64,000 nt of DNA. Source: Nitrosomonas sp. Nm34. GTDB taxonomy: Bacteria; Pseudomonadota; Gammaproteobacteria; Burkholderiales; Nitrosomonadaceae. The stretch is from the NCBI RefSeq assembly GCF_900113925.1, contig NZ_FORD01000002.1:1-64000 (forward strand), written 5' to 3'. The position numbers and the translations under genes were made by a program. Each line of letters starts with the position of its first letter. The first letter of the stretch is position 1. Of this stretch, positions 1 to 8,929 are shown piece after piece. The notes beneath the pieces are model-generated. The model had not been told where the DNA came from and searched no databases. It worked only from the letters and a program-made list of their open reading frames with translations.

Positions 1-220
1 CGTACTGATAAGCATCAGGATAATCGCGAACATCCTGGCGCAATACCTCAAGATCAATCTTGCGTTGGCGAAACCCTTGAGGTTTACGATGGATGTTCTT
101 AACCCAGCGCGTCACGCTGGCCACGCCAATATCAAACCGGGCCGCCACCCCGGCTATCGTAAGTCCTTCTTTCTTTCGGACAGACAGGACTTTACGGCGG
201 AAATCTAATGAATATGCCAT
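1..220 (-). CDS. IS630-family transposase, N-terminal helix-turn-helix part (partial)
   Basis: Seventy-three codons are visible, starting at the ATG at 220-218 and running off the left edge. The protein begins MAYSLDFRRKVL and continues through a helix-turn-helix (roughly residues 15-45, with GLTIAGVAARFDIG and SVTRWVKN). This start is typical of IS630-type transposases, whose DDE catalytic domain follows and would be outside the window. Its role would be cut-and-paste transposition into TA targets. It lies directly downstream of the truncated integrase and is the likely cause of that truncation. Whether the transposase is intact cannot be judged here. Confidence 0.75.
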   Translation of the reverse strand, partial: MAYSLDFRRKVLSVRKKEGLTIAGVAARFDIGVASVTRWVKNIHRKPQGFRQRKIDLEVLRQDVRDYPDAYQY

Positions 221-256
221 CTTTACATTATAATCAAAATTATCTGGTTATGCTAT
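1..256 (-). mobile_element. IS630-family element, 5' end only (runs off the window)
   Basis: This is the transposase-start end of an IS630-like element, read leftwards; the rest lies outside the window. The outer boundary is placed near the TA dinucleotides at 254-257, because the neighbouring integrase frame stops exactly there and IS630-type elements insert at TA. The AT-rich stretch between about 221 and 253 would hold the terminal inverted repeat, but the other end is not visible, so the repeat cannot be confirmed. Confidence 0.65.
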
Positions 257-1137
257 ATTTCAAGCGTTCGGCTTGTTAACGGCACTCGATGCTCTTTCTT
301 CATCTTCATGCGTTCAGCCGGGATAATCCAGATTTTTTGATTATGATCGATTTCATTCCATTTTGAACCGATTACTTCGCTGGTTCGGGCAGCAGTAAGA
401 ATCAAAAATTCGAGTGCCATCGCTGAAACACAGCCATTCGATCTCAAAGCTAAAAGCAATCCATTTATTTCTCGATAGGGCAGGGCCTTAAAGTGTTGTG
501 GGCGCTGTACCTTATTTGGACTGCTCAATAGTTTGTCGAGATGCCCGCGCCAACGTGCGGGGTTATCTCCTTGACGGTATTTGTGAACGCTTGCCCAATC
601 CAGAATATTTTCTATCCGTCCGCGAAGACGTGAAGCCGTTTCGTTTTTCTCTAACCATATCGGTTCAAGTACACGCATTACCAAACTGGTGTCGATCTCT
701 TTAACTTGTCTACTGCCGATGATTGGAAAGGCATATTGATTTAATGTGTTTTCCCATTGCTGTGCGTGTTTCGTATTTTTCCAGCCTGCTCGATGGCTTT
801 CGATGAATTTATTAGCACATTGGACAAACGTTGGGTTATCGACTCTATTGCGTTGTTTCTCGGTTTCCAAGGCACGTTTGATCTCAATTGGATTATCACC
901 TTCGATTAATACCTTTCGCCACCTTGCCGCAGCTTCTCTAGCCAGTACAAGTGGAATATCAGGGTAGCCACCTAAGCCAACTTCATGTTTTTTTCCTTGA
1001 AACTTATAAATGAAAAGCCAGGACTTGCTTAATGTTTTGCTTACCTGTAAGTAAAGATTCTGTCCATCTGCATAATAGCTTGGTTCCTTGATAGTTTCGC
1101 ATTTACGTGCTGTCAAATTTTGTATTTGCCTTGCCAT
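253..1137 (-). pseudogene. P4-type tyrosine recombinase (integrase), 3'-truncated
   Basis: The 294-residue frame has the N-terminal DUF4102 arm-binding domain of P4-like phage and island integrases (residues 1-90, with the YADGQNLYLQV and VGLGGYPDIPL stretches), a SAM-like core-binding region (about 100-190) and the start of the catalytic domain, including the first catalytic Arg in LTAARTSEV. The frame stops after SRTLEI, so the His-x-x-Arg box and the nucleophilic Tyr, about 100 more residues in the family, are missing. The break coincides with the IS630 boundary. As it stands the protein should not recombine DNA. It probably mobilised the adjacent accessory DNA once. The start is the ATG at 1137, after a GGGTGGG ribosome-binding stretch. 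Confidence 0.85.
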
Positions 1138-1856
1138 GACCCACCCTTATTTCTACCGTACCTTCTACCGTACCCATTTGCCAAGATTTGAGCATACGCT
1201 ATGAGACTCTAATAGACAACAAGGTCCGCAACTTTCTATGAAATATAATGATTTTTAGACTTAGAGAGATATTGCAGGACATTAGTACGAGTGACACCGC
1301 TTCCGCCAAAAAATCATTAGTAACTATCTTATACTACGCCGGAAATACTTTTGTCATCAGACTCTCTTTGAAGACTGAATTCCGTTCACTGACGACCATG
1401 ATAATCATGGTTGTTCCAGCGGTAAGGGCTCTTACTAACCATCTAATAATTCAAATACAGCCGTCACATTAGCCACACCACGCTGTTTAAATGGTTCAGT
1501 AATTTGCATGGATACCGGCTTGATCCTCATGCTCCCACGTTTCTGATGCACCCCGCTTTCGATATGGAGAAAGGTATTTTGTCAGTCATAAGCTATGATC
1601 TGTTAATTATGGTTCATTATCGGCTTACGCTTGTGCAATTACTGTGCGGTTTTCCTGATGACGCTCCTGGTCTATTTCCCGGAAGATAAAATACGATGTT
1701 GTACCTTAGTACAATTCCAGAAATCTTAAATAAAGTAGGATACTTTGGCTGTAATGATTAAGTCAGGATTGCAGACTATTTTGGTAATTACGCTGGAGAC
1801 TCAATATTAAAAAGTAAAAATATTAAAAATAACCAATTTTGAAATGAGGTGTTGAT
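1138..1856. other. Gene-poor gap with a short gene-tail-like ORF
   Basis: Apart from the tandem repeat there is no convincing full gene. On the minus strand at 1435-1530 a 31-codon frame (MRIKPVSM...VFELLDG) reads like the C-terminal tail of a larger protein whose upstream part is closed by stops; I do not recognise the family. The last 100 bases before the secreted protein are AT-rich and probably hold its promoter. Confidence 0.4.
1151..1174. repeat. Two tandem 12-bp repeats upstream of the integrase
   Basis: The unit TTCTACCGTACC occurs twice head to tail just upstream of the integrase start. Short direct repeats in this position are often arm-type binding sites for the integrase or its excisionase, but that role is an inference. 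I see no tRNA or tmRNA 3' end nearby that would serve as attachment site. Confidence 0.5.
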
Positions 1857-3788
1857 ATGAATTTATCAGCAAGATTTACGCAATATTTTATGCGTGGATG
1901 CTTGTTCTTTGCTTTGGTGTCATCACTATGGTTAACAAATATAGTGCATGCTCAGAACACTATAGCTCCGAAGAATATTGCCATTTATTACGGCATGCCA
2001 AGTTTGGTCAACGGTGCGAATGGCAATGTTAGTACCGCTGTAGATGTGTTTAACGATTATGATGCGGTCGTTTTTGGGGATTCACTCCAGTTCCCGCAAT
2101 ACACCGGAGCATTTGGCCAAATACCGTATTTTGGATGCGATCAAAATAGTCATTTCGATCACGACTTAACTCAACAAATTATCAAGCAGCTGCAGCCGCC
2201 CTCTGGTAAGACGCAGGTATATGGCTATGTATCTATTGGTGGTGAAAATACTGCACGGCAGTGTAACGGCATTCCTGTGCCACTTACTGTTGATGAAATG
2301 AAAGAACGTATTGATGCATGGGCTAATATGGGTGTCGTCGGTATCTTTTTGGACGAGGCTGAATATGGTTTTGGCAGTACTCGAACAGTGCAGAACGAAA
2401 TTGTAGATTATGTTCATAGTAAATCCCTGAAGGCATTCATTAATGGTTATAACCCAGATGATGTGTTTGGCACAGATATCATCAATGAAATATCTTATAC
2501 GACGGGTTATTACGCAAATACCCTCTCATCAGTTCAAATGAACCCGCAAGGTGTCGCGCCACGTCTGGGTGCTATGGATATCTACTTATTGGAGCATTAC
2601 CAGGTCATAAATGGTAGTTTCGTAGAGCCGCAAATCTGGATAGATAGGTCAGATAAAGCACATACCTATAAGCAGAAATACGGCACCCAGATTGCCACCA
2701 TTACGACTCAGGCAGACGTTTTCCCCAATAAAACAGATTGTACTCTGTTATTTGAAGAAAATAAGTTCGATTATGCATGGTGGTCAACATTGCTATATGG
2801 TTTTGATTTCATGGCATGGGGCGAGCCCAGCGGTTTTTCATCCTGGGGAACATGCTCAAACGCTTTACCTTTTCATGCAAGACCCAATCTGGGAGATATT
2901 GGGGAGTTTATTTCTTCTGTGATGCATCCTTTGCCTAATGCCCAGCCTCCTATTCATTATCGTAACACCACGACAGGTGTTATTGAAGTGGATACCAGCG
3001 CGCATACTGGCAGATTCAGTCCTGCCACGTCGCCGAACCAAGCACCCATAGCTAATGACGATAATGTGACCACCTTTGAAGGCAGGCCCATTATTATTAC
3101 CGCTTTGGAGTTACTAAAGAATGATTCTGATCCAGACAATGATGGGATTAACGTGGCTACGGTCGATACCACAAGCTCTCGAGGCGGTACTATTTTCAAC
3201 AATGGCGACAACACCTATACCTATAAACCGGCTCCTAATATATTAGGCACGGATAGCTTCAACTATACAATTGTTGATGATCGGAATATGGGGGCTAAAG
3301 CTGTTGTTTATGTCAACATTACTCACCCTATGCTGACGCCAGCAACTTATTTCCCGGAAACTGTTACGGTTAGCGCAGGTGAATACCAGTGGGGAACGCT
3401 TAAGAGTTTCAAACAGGCTGATAAAGATACTTATGATATTAAATCTCGCCAAACTGCTGATGGGAGAAGTACTGACTGGTATGCGACCACAACAATACAA
3501 GATTGGCCGGCAAGTATGTCCGAGTTGTCCCTAAGTTATAAGGGGCAATATTCTAGAAAAAACGTTATGCAAAGCTTGTATTTGTATAATTATAAGACCG
3601 CCAATTGGGATCTGCTGGATAAGCGCGCGGTTGGAAATACAGATGATGTAACTGTATCTGCCGTGATTAACCTGAGTCCGGATAAATATGTTTCATCTAA
3701 GGGAGAAATGAAAGTGCGTGTAAGAGGTATCCACACTAACCGTAATTTTGAGTGCTGGGCAAATAGTCTCAGTTGGACCGTTCGTTAA
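1857..3788 (+). CDS. Secreted glycoside hydrolase-like protein with cadherin-like domain
   Basis: The protein is 643 residues long. Residues 1-32 form a Sec signal peptide (hydrophobic core, VHA cleavage motif). Residues about 38-370 look like a TIM barrel of the spherulin-4/GH114-like type: they open with KNIAIYYG and contain GYVSIGGE and GIFLDEAEYG (about 162-171), whose Asp-Glu pair lies where such barrels carry catalytic acids. About 394-490 is a cadherin-like or tandem-95 type beta-sandwich (APIANDDNVTT, LLKNDSDPDNDG, DSFNYTIVDD), probably calcium binding. Residues 494-643 are a further beta-rich module I cannot name. A GAGGTG ribosome-binding site precedes the ATG. It stands alone between integrase and IS remnants and is followed by a terminator, so it is likely acquired accessory cargo. 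The glycosidase role is inferred and the substrate is unknown. Confidence 0.6.
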   Translation: MNLSARFTQYFMRGCLFFALVSSLWLTNIVHAQNTIAPKNIAIYYGMPSLVNGANGNVSTAVDVFNDYDAVVFGDSLQFPQYTGAFGQIPYFGCDQNSHFDHDLTQQIIKQLQPPSGKTQVYGYVSIGGENTARQCNGIPVPLTVDEMKERIDAWANMGVVGIFLDEAEYGFGSTRTVQNEIVDYVHSKSLKAFINGYNPDDVFGTDIINEISYTTGYYANTLSSVQMNPQGVAPRLGAMDIYLLEHYQVINGSFVEPQIWIDRSDKAHTYKQKYGTQIATITTQADVFPNKTDCTLLFEENKFDYAWWSTLLYGFDFMAWGEPSGFSSWGTCSNALPFHARPNLGDIGEFISSVMHPLPNAQPPIHYRNTTTGVIEVDTSAHTGRFSPATSPNQAPIANDDNVTTFEGRPIIITALELLKNDSDPDNDGINVATVDTTSSRGGTIFNNGDNTYTYKPAPNILGTDSFNYTIVDDRNMGAKAVVYVNITHPMLTPATYFPETVTVSAGEYQWGTLKSFKQADKDTYDIKSRQTADGRSTDWYATTTIQDWPASMSELSLSYKGQYSRKNVMQSLYLYNYKTANWDLLDKRAVGNTDDVTVSAVINLSPDKYVSSKGEMKVRVRGIHTNRNFECWANSLSWTVR

Positions 3789-3879
3789 TCAATAATATAG
3801 AGTGACAATATTTACCGATCAAATGAACGATCAAACGGGATAAAGAAGGTCAAATTTTAAACTGAAACACGACAAAACC

Positions 3880-3917
3880 AAAAGCCATGCCTATCAAGAC
3901 ATGGCTTTTGCTTTTTT
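3880..3917 (+). terminator. Rho-independent terminator
   Basis: A perfect 10-bp stem (AAAAGCCATG at 3880-3889 with CATGGCTTTT at 3900-3909) is followed by a T-rich run (GCTTTTTTGG). It ends the transcript of the secreted protein. Confidence 0.85.
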
Positions 3918-3927
3918 GGTATTTAAT

Positions 3928-4652
3928 TAACATGAGTTCGACATAAGAATCATTACATCATGATTGGAAGAGCTTGAGGGAGTCTGATATTAAGCGAGGG
4001 TTTCTTCTCGCGAAAGGTGCAAGCCACCAGTCCAGCTCTCAGATTAACAAAGAAGTTAACTGGGCTGCGATGACAGGAATGCTCGATTTGCGAGATATAG
4101 CCCCGATCACCAGAGAGTTTGCCAAACAAGGAGCGCGTCAACTCTGGTACCGGGTCATGGTCATCCACATTGCCCGCCGTGATTTTGACTCCCAGCACTT
4201 TCCCTTGGTCATTGATCACCAAGGTGCAGCTTGAACCCATCAAACCAACCCACACTAGTCTTTCCCCGGGCAGCAAACTCTGCCATTACTTTATGCGACC
4301 CAATGCGGCGGTTATGGCACACGCTGATTTTGGTCGAATCGATGAAGCTGATGCCACTGCATTGCCCAAAGCGTCTGGTCAGAAAGTAGCACAAAGGCGC
4401 CAGGCTACCTTAAAGCCAACTCCACCAAGCGGTGATAGCTCACCAACCCTGGAAATAACCCCGCTGATACCTCAACACGTCATTTCGGTAATCGTGCTTA
4501 AACTCTTTACAAAATTCGTCACTCGCACAAAAAACCGTTGTCGTATTCATGGGAATCTGGCTCCTCTCATGATGAAATTCTTTTCCAAAACCACTTCATC
4601 ATAAGGAATTCAGGTTCCTTTTCCAGCTTTTTTTATGTCGAATTCACGTTAG
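3928..4652 (-). mobile_element. Decayed IS982-family element
   Basis: Imperfect terminal inverted repeats bound the copy: AACATGAGTTCGACATAAG at the left and TTATGTCGAATTCACGTTA at the right (17 of 19 paired). It is about 725 bp where the family is near 1 kb, so part of the interior is lost. Two related remnants lie at 25989-26220 and 54827-56008. Confidence 0.85.
3953..4550 (-). pseudogene. IS982-family transposase, internally deleted and frameshifted
   Basis: Reading leftwards from the ATG at 4550, the N-terminus (FCASDEFCKEF) is joined directly to a later segment (NDVLRYQRGYF), so about 50 residues are deleted. In-frame stops follow, then a frame with CSGISFIDSTKISVCHNRRIGSHK and GWFDGFKLHL, and a shifted frame with LVINDQGKVLGVKITAGNVDDHDP and LFGKLSGDRGYIS, the DDE transposase core of IS982 elements. 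The pieces are co-linear but need at least two frame changes and stop readthrough, so it cannot make a working transposase. It is useful only as a mark of past insertion-sequence activity. Confidence 0.85.
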
Positions 4653-5274
4653 ATTAAGGATGAGTAACAAGGAGGCTGCCGCGGTACTAAAAAGACGCGA
4701 CAAAAGTTATTTCATCCATTGACAGTGCACTCAAGCAATCTTCTTGATGAGGCAATGGTAGAACACAAATATATTATTTTTTAATTACAACAAAACAGAA
4801 TCAAACCCGACTATTCAGATTGATTAGTCTTCTTTCAGATTTATTTCTGTTTTGAAAGATATGGAAGTCAGCGGAGGCCGCCTCTCTTTGCTTTGTATAT
4901 CAGTGCCAGGTAGCGAATAAAGAAAAAAATAGTGATACGAGAGTGAGAATATAAACTATTTCTTCTGGGCTTAGCCTGGAAGTAGGAAACATTAGCAATA
5001 TCTAGTCACTCCAAGAATAACAATCTCTGCTGAAAAGCTTAATGGCTTGGCAACCGTTCTTGTCAAAATTTATAAATCTATCATGTTCGTGACAATATCG
5101 GAGATCTTCATCTTTATTGATACTGGTAACCGATCTCAAAATTGAGGAGTGATCAAATTTCGCAAATGACCATAAAAAGATTCTGATTTACTCAGAAACT
5201 TACAATTGGTTTACGACAAAATGGCAGGGTTCAGGTAGTATGTTTTTAGCTGAGTTATCAAGGAGGAGGCATAA
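4653..5274. other. Gap with no recognisable gene
   Basis: No open frame here has convincing protein character on either strand. The only structure noted is a short GC-rich palindromic stretch (GGAGGCCGCCTC, near 4873). The last 50 bases hold the leader and ribosome-binding site (AAGGAGGAGGC) of the following permease gene. Confidence 0.4.
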
Positions 5275-7089
5275 ATGAATTCGGATTCTTTCAAAATCAA
5301 AAGTCCAGATGACAGAGTATCGATGCTCATTTCTGCGGTGATAATATTAACCTTGATGTACTGGGCTAAAGTTATCATTATTCCAGTAGCGCTTGCAATA
5401 CTGTTTACTTTTCTTCTGATATCTCCGGTTAATTGGCTGGAAAATCACTTTATTCCGCGCGTTCCTGCCGTAATAATTGCAACCGCGGTTCTGCTGGGAT
5501 TGCTATTAGCGGCTACCTTTGGAGTGACCCAACAAATAAGCAGTCTAATTGATTCATATCCAGAATATGAAGAGAATATTACTGCGAAAATCTCTGAATA
5601 CCAGGAACTCGGCCGCCACGGAACGTTAGAAAAGTTGCAGGCTGTGACCGAGCGTATTGAAAATCAGCTGGAGTTAGCGCAAAAAAAAGACGACTCAGCT
5701 CCTGCGGCCGTAAAAGATAAAGAGATTGTCATTCCACAACCTGTCAAAATTGTAGAGGAAGGCCCGTTTAGCATGTCGAAACTATGGTCTTTTGCCGGAC
5801 CATTGCTCGAGCCGATTGCGAATTTGGGCTTTATATTGGTATTGGTTATTTTCATGCTAATTAACAGAGAAGATATGCGCGATCGATTAATCTCGTTAAT
5901 AGGCACAGGCCAGCTGACTGATACCACACGCGCGTTGGAAGACGCTGGATATAGGGTCAGTCGCTATCTGCTAATACAGCTACTGATTAATTGCTTTTAT
6001 GGTTTAGTTATTAGTATCGGGCTGTGGCTCTTCGAGGTACCCTATCCCTTGTTATGGGGATTCTTTGCGGCACTGTTACGCTATATACCCTATTTAGGAG
6101 CGTGGCTGGCAGCCATACTGCCGATTTCACTCAGTTTGCTGATTTCACCGGAGTGGAGTATTACCATAAAGGTAATATCACTGTTCGTAATTCTGGAACT
6201 TATTACTAACATGATTCTTGAGCCTCTGCTTTATGGGCGCGGCATAGGCGTGTCCCAGACAGTATTACTTATTGCTGTGGCTTTTTGGACTTGGTTATGG
6301 GGTCCGGTTGGTTTAATACTTGCCTCACCACTGACCGTGTGTCTGGTTGTGATGAGCCGGTACATTCCGGATTTAAAATTTATTGATACGTTACTAAGCG
6401 ACCGCCCAGCCTTATCGTCAGTTCATCGATACTACCAAAGGTTATTAGCAAATGACGAAGACGAATCATTTGATGTGCTAGAGTCCGATCTTGGTAATAA
6501 TCAAGGATCGCTAGCATTAACATTTGACGAGATTGTCGCTCCAGCACTCGCCCTGGCGCGTGCTGATTTATACTCTGGCAAGCTAGATAAAAATGCGTAC
6601 AAGGAATTAGTCGATCTGAATAATAAGGTCGTAACCGACCTTAGTGAAGTAACGAAGGATTTGGCCGAGAAAAGTATTTCTACCGTGGTGAAAAGTAAGA
6701 AAAAGGTGCTTTTATTGCCCGCAAAGGACGATATCGATGAAATCGCCGTCCAAACGCTAGCTAAACTGGTCGACCTTGGTTGCCTGGACGTATATGTGAT
6801 TAAGCCCGGAGTCATGGTATCTGAAGTAGTAGAATTAATAGAAGAAAATTCACCTGATGTTCTGGCTATACTATCTATTCCTCCTGGAGGAATAGCGCAT
6901 ATACGCCATGTTTGCAAACGTGTTCAAGCGCGCTTCCCGGATTTGAAAATTATCATCGGACGGCTGGGTTTGCATGATGAATATCATGACATGAACAAAC
7001 AGCAACTTAGCCAAATTAGTTCAGGTAGTGTTGAATTCACCCTTGGAAATATTATTACTAAGCTGAAACAATTGTCTACACTTGATTAA
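5275..7089 (+). CDS. AI-2E family transporter fused to a B12-binding-like domain
   Basis: The protein is 604 residues. Residues 1-390 form the PerM/YhhT (AI-2E exporter-like) permease: paired hydrophobic segments near residues 17-55 and 60-85, a soluble insert (about 90-165), then a cluster of membrane spans with GFFAALLRYIPYLGAWLAAILP and LEPLLYGRGIGVSQTVLLIA, the most conserved family blocks. A linker (about 400-475) leads to residues 476-604, which read like a Rossmann-type cobalamin-binding domain (KKVLLLPAKDDIDEIAVQTL, ENSPDVLAILSIPP, DLKIIIGRLG) but without the DxHxxG ligand motif. Such fusions occur in longer family members. It probably exports a small molecule across the inner membrane, with the tail as a sensor or partner site. 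The substrate is unknown. A strong AAGGAGGAGG ribosome-binding site supports this start. It is monocistronic. Confidence 0.8.
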   Translation: MNSDSFKIKSPDDRVSMLISAVIILTLMYWAKVIIIPVALAILFTFLLISPVNWLENHFIPRVPAVIIATAVLLGLLLAATFGVTQQISSLIDSYPEYEENITAKISEYQELGRHGTLEKLQAVTERIENQLELAQKKDDSAPAAVKDKEIVIPQPVKIVEEGPFSMSKLWSFAGPLLEPIANLGFILVLVIFMLINREDMRDRLISLIGTGQLTDTTRALEDAGYRVSRYLLIQLLINCFYGLVISIGLWLFEVPYPLLWGFFAALLRYIPYLGAWLAAILPISLSLLISPEWSITIKVISLFVILELITNMILEPLLYGRGIGVSQTVLLIAVAFWTWLWGPVGLILASPLTVCLVVMSRYIPDLKFIDTLLSDRPALSSVHRYYQRLLANDEDESFDVLESDLGNNQGSLALTFDEIVAPALALARADLYSGKLDKNAYKELVDLNNKVVTDLSEVTKDLAEKSISTVVKSKKKVLLLPAKDDIDEIAVQTLAKLVDLGCLDVYVIKPGVMVSEVVELIEENSPDVLAILSIPPGGIAHIRHVCKRVQARFPDLKIIIGRLGLHDEYHDMNKQQLSQISSGSVEFTLGNIITKLKQLSTLD

Positions 7090-7506
7090 TGTATGGCAGC
7101 ACCACAGCACTATAGAATCGATCTCTCTCCTGACTGGATTGGCTAACTGAGTCACGTCTGAAGAAGATGATTTTCAAGATATCCATTTATATTTTCTGAG
7201 AGCCTGTTTACCATTATGTGGATATCGTAGATTCTGTGAATGAGGAAGAAATACCTAGGCGAATCAGCCTGGAGGTATGTGAAGATGTCCGGTTTGTATT
7301 GGAAAACATGCGCAAGCAGACGAAGCCAAGGACGATATTTATATGAAGTATTTTGCGACGTGCTATATTTGCTGAAAGGCAGATGCTAGTGGCGGATGTT
7401 GCGGAGTGGTTGATCCGATAAATACGTACTTTAATATTCAGCCTTGCAGAGCTGCTGGCGGTAGGGTAATAGCGTTCCTTTTAATCTTTTCTTACGTCAA
7501 CTCACG
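7090..7506. other. Degenerate gap with possible gene debris
   Basis: The gap between the permease and the PAPS reductase-like gene has several short plus-strand frames with protein-like composition but no complete gene. One open stretch starts at 7216 (VDIVDSVNEEEIPRRISLEV). Another at 7312-7413 resembles an IS5-type transposase and is listed separately. Confidence 0.4.
7312..7413 (+). pseudogene. Possible IS5-family transposase fragment
   Basis: A plus-strand frame reads RRSQGRYLYEVFCDVLYLLKGRC, an in-frame stop, then WRMLRSG. This has the spacing of the N-terminal region of IS5-type transposases, where a Leu-rich helix ending in a Gly-Cys pair is followed by Gln-Trp-Arg-x-Leu-Pro; here the Gln codon has become TAG. 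Only about 35 codons remain and no terminal repeats were found. The call is tentative. Confidence 0.35.
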
Positions 7507-8139
7507 TTATTTAATGTGTAAACCGCATTCACGTTTTTCATCAGCTTTCGTTGGATCGAAGTAATCCCACTCATTTGGTAAATTATGTTGCTTAAGATAG
7601 GCTTCCATGTCGGCGTCTGTCCAGTAGAAAACCGGACTGACTTTGATAGTATGGTAAGTCTCATCCTCGGAGAGAATATCCAGTGTGGCGCGATACGGAT
7701 TTTGTACTTTACGTAATGCGGTAAACCAGACGGTAGGAGTCAGCTCCTTCATGCTCCGTTCAAAGGGTTCTAATTTCATCATTGCACTGAATTTCTCCAG
7801 TTCAGCTTCATTGTCAATACCTGGAATTGGGCCATAAATGGCATCACGATGAGCAGCGGATAGCTTGGGGAGATAAGTCTTAAGATTAAGATTGAGACGA
7901 TTACGGAGCTGCTCAGCAAATCTATAAGTTGCTGGTCGGTTGTAACCATGATCTACCCATATGACTGGAATATCGGGTTGTATTTGAACGCAGAGATGAA
8001 GAATCACTGCTTCATAAGGGCGGAAGTTCGTTGACACAATAGCACGATAGTTTGCCCGAGCAATGCCCCAACGTACAATCTCTAATGCGGGCTTATTTCT
8101 TAATACTGCATTATACTCTGCAATTTGATTATTCATCAT
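7507..8139 (-). CDS. PAPS reductase (CysH)-family protein, variant motifs
   Basis: The 210-residue protein aligns along its length with phosphoadenylyl-sulfate reductases: QPDIPVIWVDHGYNRPATYRFAEQL matches the nucleotide-binding region, VWFTALRKVQ matches the WFxGxRR segment, and it ends KRECGLH, the mobile tail carrying the catalytic Cys. It lacks the CC...CxxC pairs that bind [4Fe-4S] in APS reductases, so it would be thioredoxin or glutaredoxin dependent. Two departures stand out: the P-loop-like SSSFG is replaced by VSTNFRPYEAV, and the GDxHST-type segment before the tail is missing, which makes it shorter than usual (about 240). It may therefore act on a different adenylylated substrate. 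No cys genes adjoin it. Sulfite-forming reduction is the default guess. Confidence 0.65.
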   Translation of the reverse strand: MMNNQIAEYNAVLRNKPALEIVRWGIARANYRAIVSTNFRPYEAVILHLCVQIQPDIPVIWVDHGYNRPATYRFAEQLRNRLNLNLKTYLPKLSAAHRDAIYGPIPGIDNEAELEKFSAMMKLEPFERSMKELTPTVWFTALRKVQNPYRATLDILSEDETYHTIKVSPVFYWTDADMEAYLKQHNLPNEWDYFDPTKADEKRECGLHIK

Positions 8140-8383
8140 TTGTTACTTTGTACTTTGTGGTTGTATTTTCCATGAGTTAAAAGAAGCGTCCGATTGGCGG
8201 CTTGCTGCGCTTGTTGTAGCGTGCATGCTGACGTGTCATTTAGTCAGGTAATGCCTGCTAGAGAGTAACAGGTGTGCCAATCTCTTTTTGTCTAGATGCT
8301 GATTGTCCTCATTTTGAGATGACAGGGAGCTTATAACTTGGTAAAAAGCTATGGATATGGCTGGTTGCTAATCCGGAAGGTCT

Positions 8384-8929
8384 TCATATTTCCTTATCAT
8401 CGTTCTTCTCGATATATCTTCCCAGAAACAATCCCTGCAGAACAATAAAAGCCAGCATCAGACCCATAAAACCGAACATCTTGAAGTTAACCCAGGTTTC
8501 GGTGGAGTAATTATAGGCCACGAACAGATTGACAGCTCCCATTGATGCAAAAAATGCTGCCCAGGTGGTGTTGAGACGAACCCATATTGGCTCGGGCAGT
8601 TTGATCTGTTCCTTCATCATGGTGCGGATCAAATTCTTCTTGAAGACCAAATGCGCCAATAATAACGCGATAGCAAACAACCAATAAAGTACGGACGGTT
8701 TCCATTTTATGAAAGTTTCGTCTTGCAGGATTAATGTTGCGCTGCCGAAGACGACGATAATTACAAGGCTTGCCCATAACATGTTGTCGACTTTATGGTG
8801 ACGCAACCATACCCAGCCGATTTGCACAAAAGTGGCTGCAATGGCGACCGCGGTTGCAGCATAAATCCCATAAATCTTAAAAGTAACGAAAAACAGGATA
8901 ACGGGAAAGAGATCAAAAAGAAATTTCAT
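8384..8929 (-). CDS. yciB: YciB-family inner-membrane protein (septation protein A)
   Basis: This 181-residue, highly hydrophobic protein has about five membrane segments. It begins [18 protein letters not shown], the family signature, and carries [12 protein letters not shown] and [21 protein letters not shown], both conserved in YciB/IspZ (intracellular septation protein A). In enterobacteria it interacts with cell-elongation and division proteins and affects envelope integrity; the exact function is unsettled. It is a single gene here, and its leader lies in the divergent gap before hoxH. Length is normal. Confidence 0.9.
   Translation of the reverse strand: MKFLFDLFPVILFFVTFKIYGIYAATAVAIAATFVQIGWVWLRHHKVDNMLWASLVIIVVFGSATLILQDETFIKWKPSVLYWLFAIALLLAHLVFKKNLIRTMMKEQIKLPEPIWVRLNTTWAAFFASMGAVNLFVAYNYSTETWVNFKMFGFMGLMLAFIVLQGLFLGRYIEKNDDKEI

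Noticed and set aside
1248-1472. 74-codon plus-strand ORF in the gap after the integrase
   Set aside because: No ribosome-binding site and no protein family resemblance.
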